A stretch of 64,000 nt of DNA from Thauera sp. JM12B12 (GCF_039614725.1 NZ_CP154859.1:1364001-1428000), one strand, 5' to 3'; shown: positions 22,452-32,823, counted from the stretch's first letter. Notes: generated from the letters alone by a model not told the origin. Made by a program: numbers and translations.

Positions 22452-23702
22452 TCAGGGCAGCGGGTTGCGTGGGGGCTCGCCCTCGCGGGCGAAGACGACT
22501 TCGCCGTTGCGGATCTCGCCCAGGTGGATCTGCTGCGTGGAATGCAGGGTCTCGTGGTTGTCCGCGGAGAAGGGGCGGTGGTAGGTCATGACGACCCCGT
22601 CGACCAGCGCCTGCAGGTTCTCCAGCGCCTCGCGGATGCGCGTGCCTTCGACGCTGCCCGCCTGGCGGATGGCGGCGGCCAGCAGCAGCATCGAGTCGTA
22701 GCCCTGCGCCGCGGCCGGCGGCACCGGAATCCGGGTGCTGCCCGTGGCTTTTTGCCAGGCTTCGAGAAAGGCGGACTGCTTGGGCGTGTGCGCTGCCTGG
22801 ATGAAGGTCTGCGGCATGCGTGCGCCTTCCGCGTTGCGGCCGGCGATCTCGATGAAGTTCGACATCGCCAGCGTCCAGCTGCCGATGATCGGCACCTTCC
22901 ACTGCATGCGCGCCATGCCGTTGGCGATGTGGGCCAGTTCGGGGCCGATGCCGTAGGTGAGCACAGCCTGAGCGCCCGCCGCGCGTGCGCGCTCGAGCTG
23001 GGGTTGCATGTCGGTCTGGCGCAGCTGGAAGCGCTCCACCGCCACCGGTTCGACGCCCCGGCCGCGCAGGGCGGCGGCCAGGTCGGCGCTGCCGAGCACG
23101 CCATAGTTGCTGGCGTCGTGGAGGATGGCGAGGCGGGTGAAGCCGCGGCGCACGACCGCCTCGTCCGCGATGACCGCCGCCTGCAGGGTGTCGTTGGCCG
23201 ATACGCGGAAGACGTAGTTCTGGGGGAACTCCGGGGGCTGGAACTGGCGCGTGATCAGGGTGCCGGTGGCGACGGAGGTGATCACCGGGATGCGCGCGTT
23301 CTGGTAGTGGCGCTGGCTGGCGAGCGCGACGCCGGTATTGACGATGCCAAGGCCGGCGACCACACGCTCGCGGTTCACGAAGTCGCGGGCGATCTGCGCG
23401 CCGAGCTCGTTGCTCGCCTCGTCATCGCGCTCGACCAGCTCGATGCGTCGTCCGAGAACGCCGCCTGCGGCATTGAGCTCGGCGGTCGCGATGCGGATGC
23501 CGGTGCGCATCGACAAGCCCATTGGCGATGACGGCCCCGAGAACGGCCCCGAAACCCCGATCCGCACCGGCGCGCGTTCGCTCGTCCCGTTCGTGCTGCC
23601 GACCTGAGGGGCCTGTGCCGATGCTGCGTGTGCCAGCGCGAGCGGCACGATCAACAGCACGGCGGGGAGGGCGCGACGAAACAGCGCGATCAGCGAGCAC
23701 AT
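22452..23702 (-). CDS. branched-chain amino-acid-type ABC transporter substrate-binding protein
   Basis: The 416-aa protein has a signal peptide (hydrophobic residues 8-28, cleavage near ASAQA) and a type I periplasmic binding fold of the LivJ/urea/amide-binding kind. Visible motifs are VRIGVSGPFSG, GIRIATAELNAAGGVLGRRIELVERDDE and, late, AAQGYDSMLLLAAAIRQAG. Homologues bind amino acids, amides or aromatic acids. No permease or ATPase genes lie next to it. It is divergent from a membrane histidine kinase, so it could serve that kinase as a periplasmic sensor as well as a transporter; this is an inference. Confidence 0.82.
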   Translation of the reverse strand: MCSLIALFRRALPAVLLIVPLALAHAASAQAPQVGSTNGTSERAPVRIGVSGPFSGPSSPMGLSMRTGIRIATAELNAAGGVLGRRIELVERDDEASNELGAQIARDFVNRERVVAGLGIVNTGVALASQRHYQNARIPVITSVATGTLITRQFQPPEFPQNYVFRVSANDTLQAAVIADEAVVRRGFTRLAILHDASNYGVLGSADLAAALRGRGVEPVAVERFQLRQTDMQPQLERARAAGAQAVLTYGIGPELAHIANGMARMQWKVPIIGSWTLAMSNFIEIAGRNAEGARMPQTFIQAAHTPKQSAFLEAWQKATGSTRIPVPPAAAQGYDSMLLLAAAIRQAGSVEGTRIREALENLQALVDGVVMTYHRPFSADNHETLHSTQQIHLGEIRNGEVVFAREGEPPRNPLP

Positions 23703-23890
23703 GTCTGCACTCTAGGCAGCGTACCCGCTCCCAAGTATTGGCGAAAACCCGGACTGTCTGCCTGCGCGACGGCATCGAGGCTAATGCCAGTGGAATTGCC
23801 GCGGTAAGGGTTAGACCGGATGACGAGGGCGCGGTCCATGGTAAAGAATCGCGGACTCTCCTCACGCCCGCAAAGTCGCCGTCCGTCCTC

Positions 23891-26599
23891 ATGCAAGAGC
23901 CCGCTGCCGTTCAGGCCTCCTCGCCGCGCTGGTATTGGGCCGTGCCATATGTGGCGGTGACCTTGTTCGCCCTCGCCATGCTTGCCCTCGTCTGGCTGCT
24001 GCAGGCGCGCGAGACGGCGGTCGAGCGCGACGGGCTGGCGCGTGACCTGCAATGGACCGAGCAGGCGATCCGCCGCGCCATGTTCGGCACCGAGGAGTTT
24101 CTCGGCCAGATGGCGCGCGACCTCGCCGCAGGCTCCCTCGATTACGACGGCTTTCAGCTCTCCGCCAACGAGCACCTCGCCGCCAACGCGGCGCTCACCA
24201 ACATCGCCTGGGTGGGGCGGGACCAAGTCATCCGCTGGGCTGCGCCCTTCGACAATCAGGACTGGCTCGCGGGCGAGGCCCTGGTCGACGCCCAGGTGCA
24301 GGCCTTCCAGCGGAGCGCCCTGTCCTCGCGCCCAACCTACGGTCTGCCTTACCTCCGCTCGAGGGGCGGGGTCGTGTTCGAGCTTCATGCGCCGGTTCAG
24401 CGCCGTGGCGAGTTCGTCGGCGTGATCGTCGCGGTGTATTCGGTGGAACGCATGATCAGCCGCCTCGCCCCGGACTGGTTCGCGGAGAAGTACCGGCTCG
24501 CGGTGCTCGATCCGGCGGGCGAGGTGCTGGCGCTCAGCTCGGCGCTGCCCGCCGGCGACGCGCTCCTCTCCCAGACGCTCGCGCTCGAGCCGCCGGGCAA
24601 CGGCATGGCCCTGCAGGCCATGGCGCTGCGCCCGGGCGGCGCGCTGGCGCGGATGCTGCCGTCCGGGGTGATCCTCGGACTGTCGCTGATCGTGATGTGG
24701 AGCCTGTGGTCATTGCGGCGCCATGTGCTGCGCCGCGTGCAGGTGGAGAAGGAGCGCGACCGCCTGTTCAACCTCTCGCTCGACATGCTGTGCGTGGTCG
24801 ACCTGGACGGTCGCTTCCGGCGCTGCAACCCCGCCTTCGAGCGCGTGCTCGGCCACGATCCCGGGCGCCTGCCCGGCCTGTCGCTGATCGACTTCGTCCA
24901 TCCCGATGACGTTGCCGCGACGCTGGACATGCTGCGCAGCCTGGCCGCCGGCGAGGCGGTGAATTTCGAGAACCGCTTCCGCTGCGCCGACGGCCGCTAC
25001 AAGTGGCTGGTGTGGAGCATCAACCCGGTGCGCGAGGAGCGCCTGGTGTATGCCGTGGCGCACGACATCACCGGCCGCAAGGCCACCGAGGACGCCTTGC
25101 GCGCCGAATCCGCCTTCCGCAAGGCGATGGAGGACTCGGTCGTCACCGGCCTGCGTGCGATCGACCTCACGGGCCGCATCATCTACGTGAACAGCGCCTT
25201 CTGCCGCATGATCGGCTTCGACGAGGACGAGCTGCTCGGGGCCGGGCCGCCGTTCCCCTACTGGCCGCCCGAGCAGCGCGAAGTGTGCGAGCGCAACCTG
25301 GCGATGACGCTGGCCGGACAGGCCCCGCGCAGCGGCTTCGAGATGCGCATCCAGCGCAAGAACGGCGAGCGCTTCGATGCGCGCTTCTATCTCTCGCCGC
25401 TGATCGACCTCACCGGCCGCCAGACCGGCTGGATGGCCTCGATCACCGACATCACCGAGCCCAAGCGCGTGCGCGCGGCGCTCGAGTCGGCGCACGAGCG
25501 CTTCGAGGCGGTGCTCGATGGGCTGGACGCCGCGGTGTTCGTGGCCGACGCGCGCACCGACGAGATCCTGTTCGCCAACCTCGCCTTCAAGCGCATCCAT
25601 GGCTTCGACGCCGTCGGGCGCACCGTGCGCGGGGTGGCGGTGCCGCAGCCCGAGCGCGGCGACTACCGCATCGATCCGCGCAACCTCTTGCCGGCCGACG
25701 TGCCGCGCGAGCTCTTCGACGGCGAACTCCAGCATCCGCTGTCCGGGCGCTGGTACCACGTGCGCGAGCAGGCCACACGCTGGGTGGACGGCCGCGTGGT
25801 GCGCATGGGCATCGCCACCGACATCACCGACCGCAAGCAGACCGCCGAGGTGGCCCGCCAGCAGGAAGAGCGCCTGCAACGCACCGCGCGCCTGATCACC
25901 ATGGGCGAGATGGCCTCGACGCTGGCGCACGAGCTCAACCAGCCGCTGTCGGCGATCGCCAACTACTGTGCGGGGTCGGTGACGCGACTGCAGGCGGGCA
26001 ACGCGAAGACCGAGGACGTGCTCGCCGCGATGCAGAAGGCGAGCTTCCAGGCCGAGCGCGCCGGCAAGATCATCCGCCGCGTGCGCGAGTTCGTGAAGAA
26101 GAGCGAGCCGCGGCGCAGTGCGGTGAAGATCACCGACGTGCTCGACGACGCGATCGGCTTTGCCGACATCGACGCGCGCCGCACCGGTACCCGCATCCAC
26201 ACCGAGATCGAGCCCGACCTGCCGCTGGTGTTCGCCGACCGCATCATGATCGAGCAGGTGCTGCTCAACCTCATCCGCAACGGCTTCGATGCGATGGCCG
26301 ATACCCCGCCCGAGCAGCGCGTGCTCACCGTGCGCGTGCGAGGCTGCGGCGACGCGGCGATCGAGGTCGCGGTGATCGACCGCGGCCACGGCATCAGCGA
26401 GGAGGGCCGGCAGCAACTGTTCACACCCTTCTACACCACCAAGACCGAAGGCATGGGCATGGGCCTGAACATCTGCCGCTCCATCGTCGAGTTCCACAAC
26501 GGCAGATTGCTTGTCGATGCGAACCCCGAAGGCGGTACCATATTCTCGTTTACCCTGCCGACGGAGACTGCCAGTGAGCGGATTGCCCGCAGCGCCTGA
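23891..26599 (+). CDS. membrane-bound multi-PAS sensor histidine kinase
   Basis: The 902-aa protein starts at MQEPAAVQ. A transmembrane helix (about 15-37) is followed by a periplasmic CHASE-like region (about 45-250) and a second helix (about 255-275). Three PAS domains follow, near 289-400, 413-525 and 540-650. The kinase core has a phosphoacceptor His in MGEMASTLAHELNQPLSAI (about 675) and an ATPase domain with N, G1 and G2 boxes (LLNLIRNGFDAM, DRGHGIS, GMGMGLNICRSIV). It belongs to the DctB/FixL-type class. The response-regulator gene overlaps its 3' end by 26 nt. The ligand is unknown. Confidence 0.87.
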   Translation: MQEPAAVQASSPRWYWAVPYVAVTLFALAMLALVWLLQARETAVERDGLARDLQWTEQAIRRAMFGTEEFLGQMARDLAAGSLDYDGFQLSANEHLAANAALTNIAWVGRDQVIRWAAPFDNQDWLAGEALVDAQVQAFQRSALSSRPTYGLPYLRSRGGVVFELHAPVQRRGEFVGVIVAVYSVERMISRLAPDWFAEKYRLAVLDPAGEVLALSSALPAGDALLSQTLALEPPGNGMALQAMALRPGGALARMLPSGVILGLSLIVMWSLWSLRRHVLRRVQVEKERDRLFNLSLDMLCVVDLDGRFRRCNPAFERVLGHDPGRLPGLSLIDFVHPDDVAATLDMLRSLAAGEAVNFENRFRCADGRYKWLVWSINPVREERLVYAVAHDITGRKATEDALRAESAFRKAMEDSVVTGLRAIDLTGRIIYVNSAFCRMIGFDEDELLGAGPPFPYWPPEQREVCERNLAMTLAGQAPRSGFEMRIQRKNGERFDARFYLSPLIDLTGRQTGWMASITDITEPKRVRAALESAHERFEAVLDGLDAAVFVADARTDEILFANLAFKRIHGFDAVGRTVRGVAVPQPERGDYRIDPRNLLPADVPRELFDGELQHPLSGRWYHVREQATRWVDGRVVRMGIATDITDRKQTAEVARQQEERLQRTARLITMGEMASTLAHELNQPLSAIANYCAGSVTRLQAGNAKTEDVLAAMQKASFQAERAGKIIRRVREFVKKSEPRRSAVKITDVLDDAIGFADIDARRTGTRIHTEIEPDLPLVFADRIMIEQVLLNLIRNGFDAMADTPPEQRVLTVRVRGCGDAAIEVAVIDRGHGISEEGRQQLFTPFYTTKTEGMGMGLNICRSIVEFHNGRLLVDANPEGGTIFSFTLPTETASERIARSA

Positions 26600-27212
26600 C
26601 CAGATCGTTCACATCGTCGATGACGACGAAGCCCTGCGCGACTCGCTCGTCTGGATGCTCGAAGCCAACGGATATGCCGTGGCGGCCCACGACTCCGCGG
26701 AGGCCTTCCTCGCCGCCTGCGCACCCGAGATGACCGGCTGCATCGTGCTCGACGTGCGCATGCCGGGCATGAGCGGGCTGGAGCTCTTCGAGGAGCTCGG
26801 CCGCCGCCGCTGCGGGCTGCCGGTGGTCTTCATCACCGGCCATGGCGACGTCCCGATGGCCGTCTCCGCGCTCAAGAAGGGCGCGGTCGACTTCATCGAG
26901 AAGCCCTTCGGCGAGCGCGACATGCTGTGCCTGGTCGAGCAGTGCCTCCAGCTCGAGCGCGAGACGCGCGACAAGCGCCTGCTCGAGGCCGACACCGCCC
27001 GCCGGCTGGAGCAGCTCACCCAGCGCGAGCGTGAGGTGCTCGACCTGATCATCGTCGGCAAGCTCAACAAGCAGATCGCCGACGTGCTCGGCATAAGCAT
27101 CAAGACGGTGGAAGTCCACCGTGCCCGCGTGATGGAGAAGATGGGCGCGCATTCGCTGGCCGAACTCGTCCAGCACGTCGTCTCGCTCGAACCGAGCGCC
27201 CCCCTGCGCTGA
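26574..27212 (+). CDS. FixJ/NarL-type response regulator
   Basis: The 212-aa protein starts at a GTG inside the kinase gene, with GGAG 8 nt upstream (MSGLPAAPDQIVHIVDDDEAL). It has a receiver domain with the acidic pocket DDD and phosphoacceptor Asp in CIVLDVRMPGMSG, the conserved Thr/Lys switch (FITGHGD, FIEKPF), and a LuxR-type helix-turn-helix (LTQREREVLDLIIVGKLNKQ, then GISIKTVEVHRARVMEKM). It is the cognate partner of the overlapping kinase gene. Target genes are not evident; the divergent binding-protein gene is one candidate. Confidence 0.9.
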   Translation: MSGLPAAPDQIVHIVDDDEALRDSLVWMLEANGYAVAAHDSAEAFLAACAPEMTGCIVLDVRMPGMSGLELFEELGRRRCGLPVVFITGHGDVPMAVSALKKGAVDFIEKPFGERDMLCLVEQCLQLERETRDKRLLEADTARRLEQLTQREREVLDLIIVGKLNKQIADVLGISIKTVEVHRARVMEKMGAHSLAELVQHVVSLEPSAPLR

Positions 27213-27296
27213 AGCGCACCGCGGCGCCGACGCGATCTGCGCCCGTGCCGCCTGCGCGCAGGCGGCACGCAAACCGACAATCAACGCACCCTCTGA

Positions 27297-29033
27297 ATGA
27301 CCGGAATCAACGCCCTTTTCCTGCTCACCGGCCTGCTGCTGTTCATCAGCGTGCTGGCAAGCACCATCTCCGCGCGCCTCGGCCTGCCGCTGCTGCTGCT
27401 CTTTCTCGGCGTGGGCATGCTCGCGGGCGAGGACGGGCCGGGCGGCATCGTCTTCGAGGACTTCTTCATCGCCTCGCTGATCGCGCAGGCTGCCCTGTCG
27501 GTCATCCTGCTCGACGGCGGCCTGCGCACGCGGGTGAGCAGCTTTCGGGTGGCCCTGAAGCCGGCCGCGGTGCTGGCGACCTGGGGCGTGGTGGGCACCG
27601 CTGCACTGCTCGGCGTCTTCGCCACCTGGATTCTCGACGTGGACTGGCGGCTCGGCCTGCTGCTCGCGGCAATCGTCGGGTCGACGGACGCGGCAGCGGT
27701 GTTCGCCTTGCTGCGCAACAGCGGGGTGCGCCTGAACGAGCGCGTGCAGGCGACGCTGGAGATCGAGTCGGGCGCCAACGATCCGATGGCGATCCTGCTC
27801 GTCACCGCGCTCGTCGGCACCTTGCTCGAGCCGGAGCGCGCGAGCCTCGGCGGCTTCGTCTGGCTGCTGGTGAGCCAGCTCGGCCTCGGCGCGGTGCTCG
27901 GGCTCGCCGGCGGCTGGGTGCTTGCCCGCCTGATGGCGCGGCTGACCCTGCCCGAGGGCCTGTATGCGCTGCTGATCCTGTCCGGCGGCACGCTGGTCTT
28001 CGCCGCCACGAACCTGCTCAACGGCAGCGGCTTCCTCGCCGTTTATCTGGCCGGGGTCGTGGTCGGCAACCGCCGTACCCATGCCACCGAGCACGTGCTG
28101 CGGGTCATGGACGGTCTCGCGTGGCTGGCACAGGCGGGCATGTTCGTCGTGCTGGGCCTGCTGGTTACGCCATCGCACCTGTTCGAGCACGGCCTGCAGG
28201 CCCTGGCCATGGCGGTGTTCCTGATGCTGGTCGCGCGCCCGCTCGCGGTGCTGATCGGCCTGGCGCCCTTCCGTTACAAGCGTAACGAGCTCGCCTACGT
28301 CAGCTGGGTCGGCCTGCGCGGCGCGGTGCCGGTCGTGCTGGCGATCGTGCCGGTGGTGATGGGGGTGCCCGACTCGCAGCTGCTGTTCAACGTCGCCTTC
28401 GCCGTCGTGCTGCTGTCGCTGCTGGTGCAGGGCGCCACCGTGCCGCTGGCGGCGCGCTGGCTGAAGGTGGAGGTGCCGCCGCGCGACGAGCCGCGCGACA
28501 AGCGGGAGGTCTGGGTGGGCGATGAGGCGGCGGTCGACTTGCTCGAGTACTGCGTGGCAGGCGGATCGCGCGCCGAGGGGCGGCATCCGGACAGCGTGGC
28601 CGACGAGTTTCCCGGCGAGGACGTGCGCTGCGTGGCGCTGGTGCGCGCACGTCGCCTGCATCCGCTGACCGCGCACACGCGCATGATCCCGGGCGACTCG
28701 GTGTGGTTCGTGGCCCCGGACGCGATTGCCGACCAGATCGCGCGCCTCTTCGGCGGAACCGGCGGCGAGCTCAGCGCCAATGCGAGCTTCTTCGGCGAGT
28801 TCGTCGTGGACCCGGAGTGCCTCGCGGGGGATCTTGCCGACGCCTATGGCTTGAGCATCGCCGAGCAGGAGCGTCGCCTCAGCGTGGGCGCGCTCATGCT
28901 CGCCCGCCTGGGGCGGGCGGCGGTGGTGGGCGACCGTGTCGAGATCGGCGCATTCACCCTCACCGTGCGCGAGATGAGCGACCGGGGCGTGATCACCGCC
29001 GCCGGCCTCAAGTGCCCGCCCTTCGGCGCCTGA
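27297..29033 (+). CDS. nhaP2: NhaP2/CvrA-type potassium/proton antiporter
   Basis: The 578-aa length equals that usual for CvrA (NhaP2). An N-terminal CPA1 membrane domain of about 12 helices (1-390) includes the conserved ESGANDPMAILL of helix 5-6 with its ion-binding Asp. A cytoplasmic TrkA-C-like domain (about 400-485) follows, then a CorC/HlyC-type domain (about 490-570). It exports K+ (or Na+) in exchange for protons and protects from osmotic or alkaline stress. It stands alone between the two-component genes and folD. Confidence 0.88.
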   Translation: MTGINALFLLTGLLLFISVLASTISARLGLPLLLLFLGVGMLAGEDGPGGIVFEDFFIASLIAQAALSVILLDGGLRTRVSSFRVALKPAAVLATWGVVGTAALLGVFATWILDVDWRLGLLLAAIVGSTDAAAVFALLRNSGVRLNERVQATLEIESGANDPMAILLVTALVGTLLEPERASLGGFVWLLVSQLGLGAVLGLAGGWVLARLMARLTLPEGLYALLILSGGTLVFAATNLLNGSGFLAVYLAGVVVGNRRTHATEHVLRVMDGLAWLAQAGMFVVLGLLVTPSHLFEHGLQALAMAVFLMLVARPLAVLIGLAPFRYKRNELAYVSWVGLRGAVPVVLAIVPVVMGVPDSQLLFNVAFAVVLLSLLVQGATVPLAARWLKVEVPPRDEPRDKREVWVGDEAAVDLLEYCVAGGSRAEGRHPDSVADEFPGEDVRCVALVRARRLHPLTAHTRMIPGDSVWFVAPDAIADQIARLFGGTGGELSANASFFGEFVVDPECLAGDLADAYGLSIAEQERRLSVGALMLARLGRAAVVGDRVEIGAFTLTVREMSDRGVITAAGLKCPPFGA

Positions 29034-29145
29034 CCCCTGCGGCCCGGGTGCGCCGCGGGTGGGGACCTTGCACCGCACGCGATCCCGGGCTCCCGGTCGC
29101 TCCGCATGTTGCTGTAAAATCACGGGCTTTTTGGGGGCTTGAAGG

Positions 29146-30033
29146 ATGACCGCTCGCATCATCGACGGCAACGCGCTCTCCGCGCGCGTGCGCGGCGAAA
29201 TCGCCGAACGTGCGGCCGCGCTCACGGCGCGCGGCGTGCAACCCTGCCTGGCGGTCATGCTGGTCGGCGCCGATCCGGCCTCGGCCGTGTATGTGCGCAA
29301 CAAGGTCGCCGCCTGCGAGAAGGCCGGCATCCGCTCGCTGCGCTTCGACTACCCCGAGAACGCCACCCAGGAAGAGGTGATGGCCAAGCTCGCCGCGCTC
29401 AACGCCGACCCCGCGGTGCACGGCATCCTCGTGCAGCTGCCGCTGCCCAAGCACCTCGACGAGGCGGCGGTGCTCGAGGCGATCGACCTGAAGAAGGACG
29501 TCGACGGCTTCCATGCCGAGAACGTCGGTCGCCTGTCGCAGAACCGCGAGGCCTTCATCCCGTGCACACCGCATGGCGTCATGAAGATGCTCGAGACCGG
29601 CGACACGCCGGTGCAGGGCGCCGAGGCGGTGGTGATCGGGCGTTCGAACATCGTCGGCAAGCCGATGGCGATGCTGCTGACCAATGCCGGCGCCACCGTC
29701 ACCGTGTGCCATTCGAAGACCAGGGACCTGGCCTTCCACACCCGCCGCGCCGACATCCTGGTGGCGGCGATCGGCAAGCCGCGCTTCCTCACCGGCGACA
29801 TGATCAAGCCGGGCGCCATCGTGATCGACGTGGGCATCAACCGCCTGCAGGACGGGCCCGACGCCGGCAAGCTGTGCGGCGACGTCGATTTCGAATCGGC
29901 CAGGGAAGTCGCCGGCGCGATCACCCCGGTGCCGGGCGGCGTGGGGCCGATGACCATCACCATGCTGCTGGAAAACACCGTGATTTCCGCCGAACGCGCC
30001 GCGAGTGAAGGCAGACTCGCTGCCGGCAAATAA
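29146..30033 (+). CDS. folD: methylenetetrahydrofolate dehydrogenase/cyclohydrolase
   Basis: The 295-aa bifunctional enzyme makes 10-formyl-THF for purine synthesis. It has [14 protein letters not shown] with the catalytic Lys, the [12 protein letters not shown] motif and [11 protein letters not shown], the NAD(P) motif [14 protein letters not shown] and the C-terminal [18 protein letters not shown]. It lies 10 nt upstream of purE, so one-carbon supply and purine genes are linked. A possible -10 TAAAAT at 29115-29120 precedes it. Confidence 0.97.
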   Translation: MTARIIDGNALSARVRGEIAERAAALTARGVQPCLAVMLVGADPASAVYVRNKVAACEKAGIRSLRFDYPENATQEEVMAKLAALNADPAVHGILVQLPLPKHLDEAAVLEAIDLKKDVDGFHAENVGRLSQNREAFIPCTPHGVMKMLETGDTPVQGAEAVVIGRSNIVGKPMAMLLTNAGATVTVCHSKTRDLAFHTRRADILVAAIGKPRFLTGDMIKPGAIVIDVGINRLQDGPDAGKLCGDVDFESAREVAGAITPVPGGVGPMTITMLLENTVISAERAASEGRLAAGK

Positions 30034-30043
30034 GGACCGCGAG

Positions 30044-30535
30044 ATGAGCGAAACCAAACCCGTCGTCGGCATCATCATGGGCTCCAACTCCGACTGGCCC
30101 ACGATGAAGGCCGCCGCGAAGATGCTGGAAGACTTCGGCGTGCCCTTCGAGGCGCGGGTGGTCTCCGCCCACCGCACGCCCGACCTGATGTTCGAATACG
30201 CCGAGGCCGCGCGCGGCCGCGGGCTCAAGGCGATCATCGCGGGTGCGGGCGGCGCGGCCCACCTGCCGGGCATGGTCGCGGCCAAGACCACGCTGCCGGT
30301 GCTGGGCGTGCCGGTGCAGTCGAAGGCGCTGTCGGGGCAGGACTCGCTGCTCTCCATCGTGCAGATGCCCAAGGGCATTCCGGTCGCCACCTTCGCCATC
30401 GGCGAGGCGGGCGCAGCCAACGCCGGGCTGTTCGCGGTCGCGCTGCTCGCGATCGAGGACGCCGCGCTGGCGCAGAAGCTCGCCGACTTCCGTGCCCGCC
30501 AGACCCAGGCGGTGCTCGACATGACCCTGGATTGA
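30044..30535 (+). CDS. purE: N5-carboxyaminoimidazole ribonucleotide mutase
   Basis: The 163-aa class I PurE converts N5-CAIR to CAIR. Motifs [16 protein letters not shown] and [14 protein letters not shown] are all present. The ATG (MSETKPVVG) sits 10 nt after the folD stop, preceded by AAGGA; purK follows 10 nt later. Confidence 0.97.
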   Translation: MSETKPVVGIIMGSNSDWPTMKAAAKMLEDFGVPFEARVVSAHRTPDLMFEYAEAARGRGLKAIIAGAGGAAHLPGMVAAKTTLPVLGVPVQSKALSGQDSLLSIVQMPKGIPVATFAIGEAGAANAGLFAVALLAIEDAALAQKLADFRARQTQAVLDMTLD

Positions 30536-30545
30536 GAGCCGCATC

Positions 30546-31700
30546 ATGATCCTCCCGCCTGCCACCCTTGGCATGCTCGGCGGCGGCCAGCTCGGCCGCT
30601 TTTTCGTTTCGGCTGCGCACGAGATGGGCTACAAGGTCTGGGTGCTCGACCCCGACCCGCACAGCCCCGCCGGCCTGATCGCCGACCGCCACCTGGTCGC
30701 CGCCTACGACGACTACGTCGCGCTCGACACCCTCGGCAGCGAATGCGCCGCGGTGACCACCGAGTTCGAGAACGTCCCTGCCGACACGCTGGACTACCTG
30801 ACCAAGTTCATCCCGGTGCACCCGGCGGCGAGCGCGGTCGCGGTGTGCCAGAACCGCATCGCCGAGAAGACCTTCCTCGCCGAGCACGGCCTGCCGCATG
30901 GTCCGTTCGCGGTCATCCGCAGCGAGGACGACGTGCGCAATGCCAACGCCGGCCTGTTCCCGGCCATCCTCAAGGTCGCCCGCTTCGGCTATGACGGCAA
31001 GGGCCAGGCCCGCGTCGCCGATCGCGACGCGGCGGTGGCCGCCTTCCAGCACTTCAAGGGCGAGCCCTGCGTGCTGGAGAAGATGCTGGCGCTCGACTAC
31101 GAGGTCTCCGTGGTGCTGGCGCGCGACGAGGCGGGTACCGTGCGCTGCTTCCCGACCGGCGAGAACCGCCACCGCAACGGCATCCTGGATGTGACCATCG
31201 CGCCGGCGCGCGCATCTGCCTGCCTGAGGGACAACGCCCAGGAGATCGCCGAGCGTATCGCCGACAAGCTCGGCTACATCGGCACGCTGGGCGTGGAGTT
31301 CTTCGTCTGTCGCGGCGAGCTGGTGGTCAACGAGATGGCGCCGCGTCCGCACAACAGCGGCCACCACACCATCGACGCCTGCGACGTCAGCCAGTACGAG
31401 CAGCAGGTGAGGGCGCTGTGCGGCCTGCCGCTGGCCACGCCGCGCCAGCACTCGGCGGCGGTCATGGTCAATCTGCTCGGCGAGCTGTGGTACGAGGACG
31501 GCAAGGGTCATGGCGTCTACCGCGAGCCCGACTGGTCGGTGGTGCACGCCGTGCCCGGCCTGCGCCTGCACCTGTACGGCAAGCATCACGCCCGTCCGGG
31601 ACGCAAGATGGGCCACTTCGTCGTGACCGGTGACGATGCCGAGGCCGTGCTCGAGCGCGCGCTCGGCGCGCGTGCCGCGATCGGCATCCGCGACGAGTGA
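30546..31700 (+). CDS. purK: N5-carboxyaminoimidazole ribonucleotide synthase
   Basis: The 384-aa ATP-grasp enzyme carboxylates AIR to N5-CAIR with ATP and bicarbonate. The N terminus LGMLGGGQLGRFF is characteristic. The ATP-grasp core holds FPAILKVARFGYDGKGQ, and the metal site lies in VVNEMAPRPHNSGHHTIDAC. Acts with the adjacent PurE. The next gene starts 10 nt after its stop. Confidence 0.97.
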   Translation: MILPPATLGMLGGGQLGRFFVSAAHEMGYKVWVLDPDPHSPAGLIADRHLVAAYDDYVALDTLGSECAAVTTEFENVPADTLDYLTKFIPVHPAASAVAVCQNRIAEKTFLAEHGLPHGPFAVIRSEDDVRNANAGLFPAILKVARFGYDGKGQARVADRDAAVAAFQHFKGEPCVLEKMLALDYEVSVVLARDEAGTVRCFPTGENRHRNGILDVTIAPARASACLRDNAQEIAERIADKLGYIGTLGVEFFVCRGELVVNEMAPRPHNSGHHTIDACDVSQYEQQVRALCGLPLATPRQHSAAVMVNLLGELWYEDGKGHGVYREPDWSVVHAVPGLRLHLYGKHHARPGRKMGHFVVTGDDAEAVLERALGARAAIGIRDE

Positions 31701-31710
31701 GCGCGCAGCG

Positions 31711-32823
31711 ATGAGCGCCACCGGGGCCGCACCGCGCGGCCGCATCGCATCGCCTACGCCTGCGGCCATCGCCGAAGCCGCGGCCCTGCTGCGCGCGGGC
31801 GACATCGTCGGCATGCCGACCGAGACGGTGTACGGCCTCGCCGCCGACGCGCTCGACCCTGCGGCGGTGAAGAAGATCTTTGCCGCCAAGGGCCGCCCCG
31901 CCGACCATCCGCTGATCGTGCACCTGCCCTCGGCGGAACACCTGCCGCAGTGGGCCGCCACCATCCCCAAGGACGTGCTCGCGCTCGCCCGCGCCTTCTG
32001 GCCCGGCCCGCTGACGCTGATTCTCAGGCGCACGCCCGAGGTGCCCGATGAGGTCACCGGCGGCCAGGACACCGTCGGTCTGCGCGTGCCCGCGCATCCG
32101 GTCGCGCTCGCGCTGCTGCGCGCCTTCGACGGCGGCCTGGCCGCGCCCAGCGCGAACCGCTTCGGTCGCATCAGTCCCACCACCGCCGCGCACGTGCACG
32201 AAGAACTCGGCGAGCGCGTGGCGATGATCCTCGATGGCGGCGCCTGCGAGGTCGGCATCGAATCCACCATCCTCGACTTCTCGCGCGACGTGCCGGAGAT
32301 CCTGCGTCCGGGTGCGATCGGCCCGGAGGACATCGCGCGCGTGATCGGGCGCCGGCCGCGGGTGCGGGGCGAGCCGCAGCCGGCGGTCGATGAGACGGCG
32401 GCCGGGCAGGGGCGTGCGGACCTTGCAGGCGCCGGGGGCAAGGGCGCGGCCCCGCCCGCCGCAGCCGACGCCGCCCCGCGCGTCTCCGGCGCGCTGGCCG
32501 CCCACTACGCTCCGCGCACGCCTCTGCGCCTGGTCGAGCCCGCGCTGCTCGTCGACGAAGCCGTCGCGCTCGCGGGCGAGGGCAGCCGCGTTACCGTCCT
32601 CGCCCACTCCACGCCCGACCCGCGCGACGCACGGCTGACCTGGCGCACCCTGCCTGCCGAACCCGCCACCTACGCGCAGGGCCTGTACGCCAGCCTGCGT
32701 GCACTCGACGCAGTGGGAGCAGACTTCATCCTGATCGAGGCGCTTCCGGGTGGTCCGGGCTGGCGCGCGGTCGCCGACCGCCTTGGCCGCGCGGCCGTGG
32801 GGTCGGGCAGCGCGGAGGCATAA
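31711..32823 (+). CDS. tsaC: L-threonylcarbamoyladenylate synthase (Sua5/YrdC type)
   Basis: The 370-aa protein makes threonylcarbamoyl-AMP for the t6A modification of ANN-decoding tRNAs. The N-terminal YrdC domain shows GMPTETVYGLAADA, PADHPLIVHL, the SAPSANRFGRISPTTA phosphate/ATP segment and GIESTILDFS. After a low-complexity linker (about 220-255) comes the C-terminal Sua5 domain. This marks the long (Sua5) form rather than the short TsaC form. It ends the folD-purE-purK unit and lies 109 nt before tRNA-Ala. Confidence 0.92.
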   Translation: MSATGAAPRGRIASPTPAAIAEAAALLRAGDIVGMPTETVYGLAADALDPAAVKKIFAAKGRPADHPLIVHLPSAEHLPQWAATIPKDVLALARAFWPGPLTLILRRTPEVPDEVTGGQDTVGLRVPAHPVALALLRAFDGGLAAPSANRFGRISPTTAAHVHEELGERVAMILDGGACEVGIESTILDFSRDVPEILRPGAIGPEDIARVIGRRPRVRGEPQPAVDETAAGQGRADLAGAGGKGAAPPAAADAAPRVSGALAAHYAPRTPLRLVEPALLVDEAVALAGEGSRVTVLAHSTPDPRDARLTWRTLPAEPATYAQGLYASLRALDAVGADFILIEALPGGPGWRAVADRLGRAAVGSGSAEA

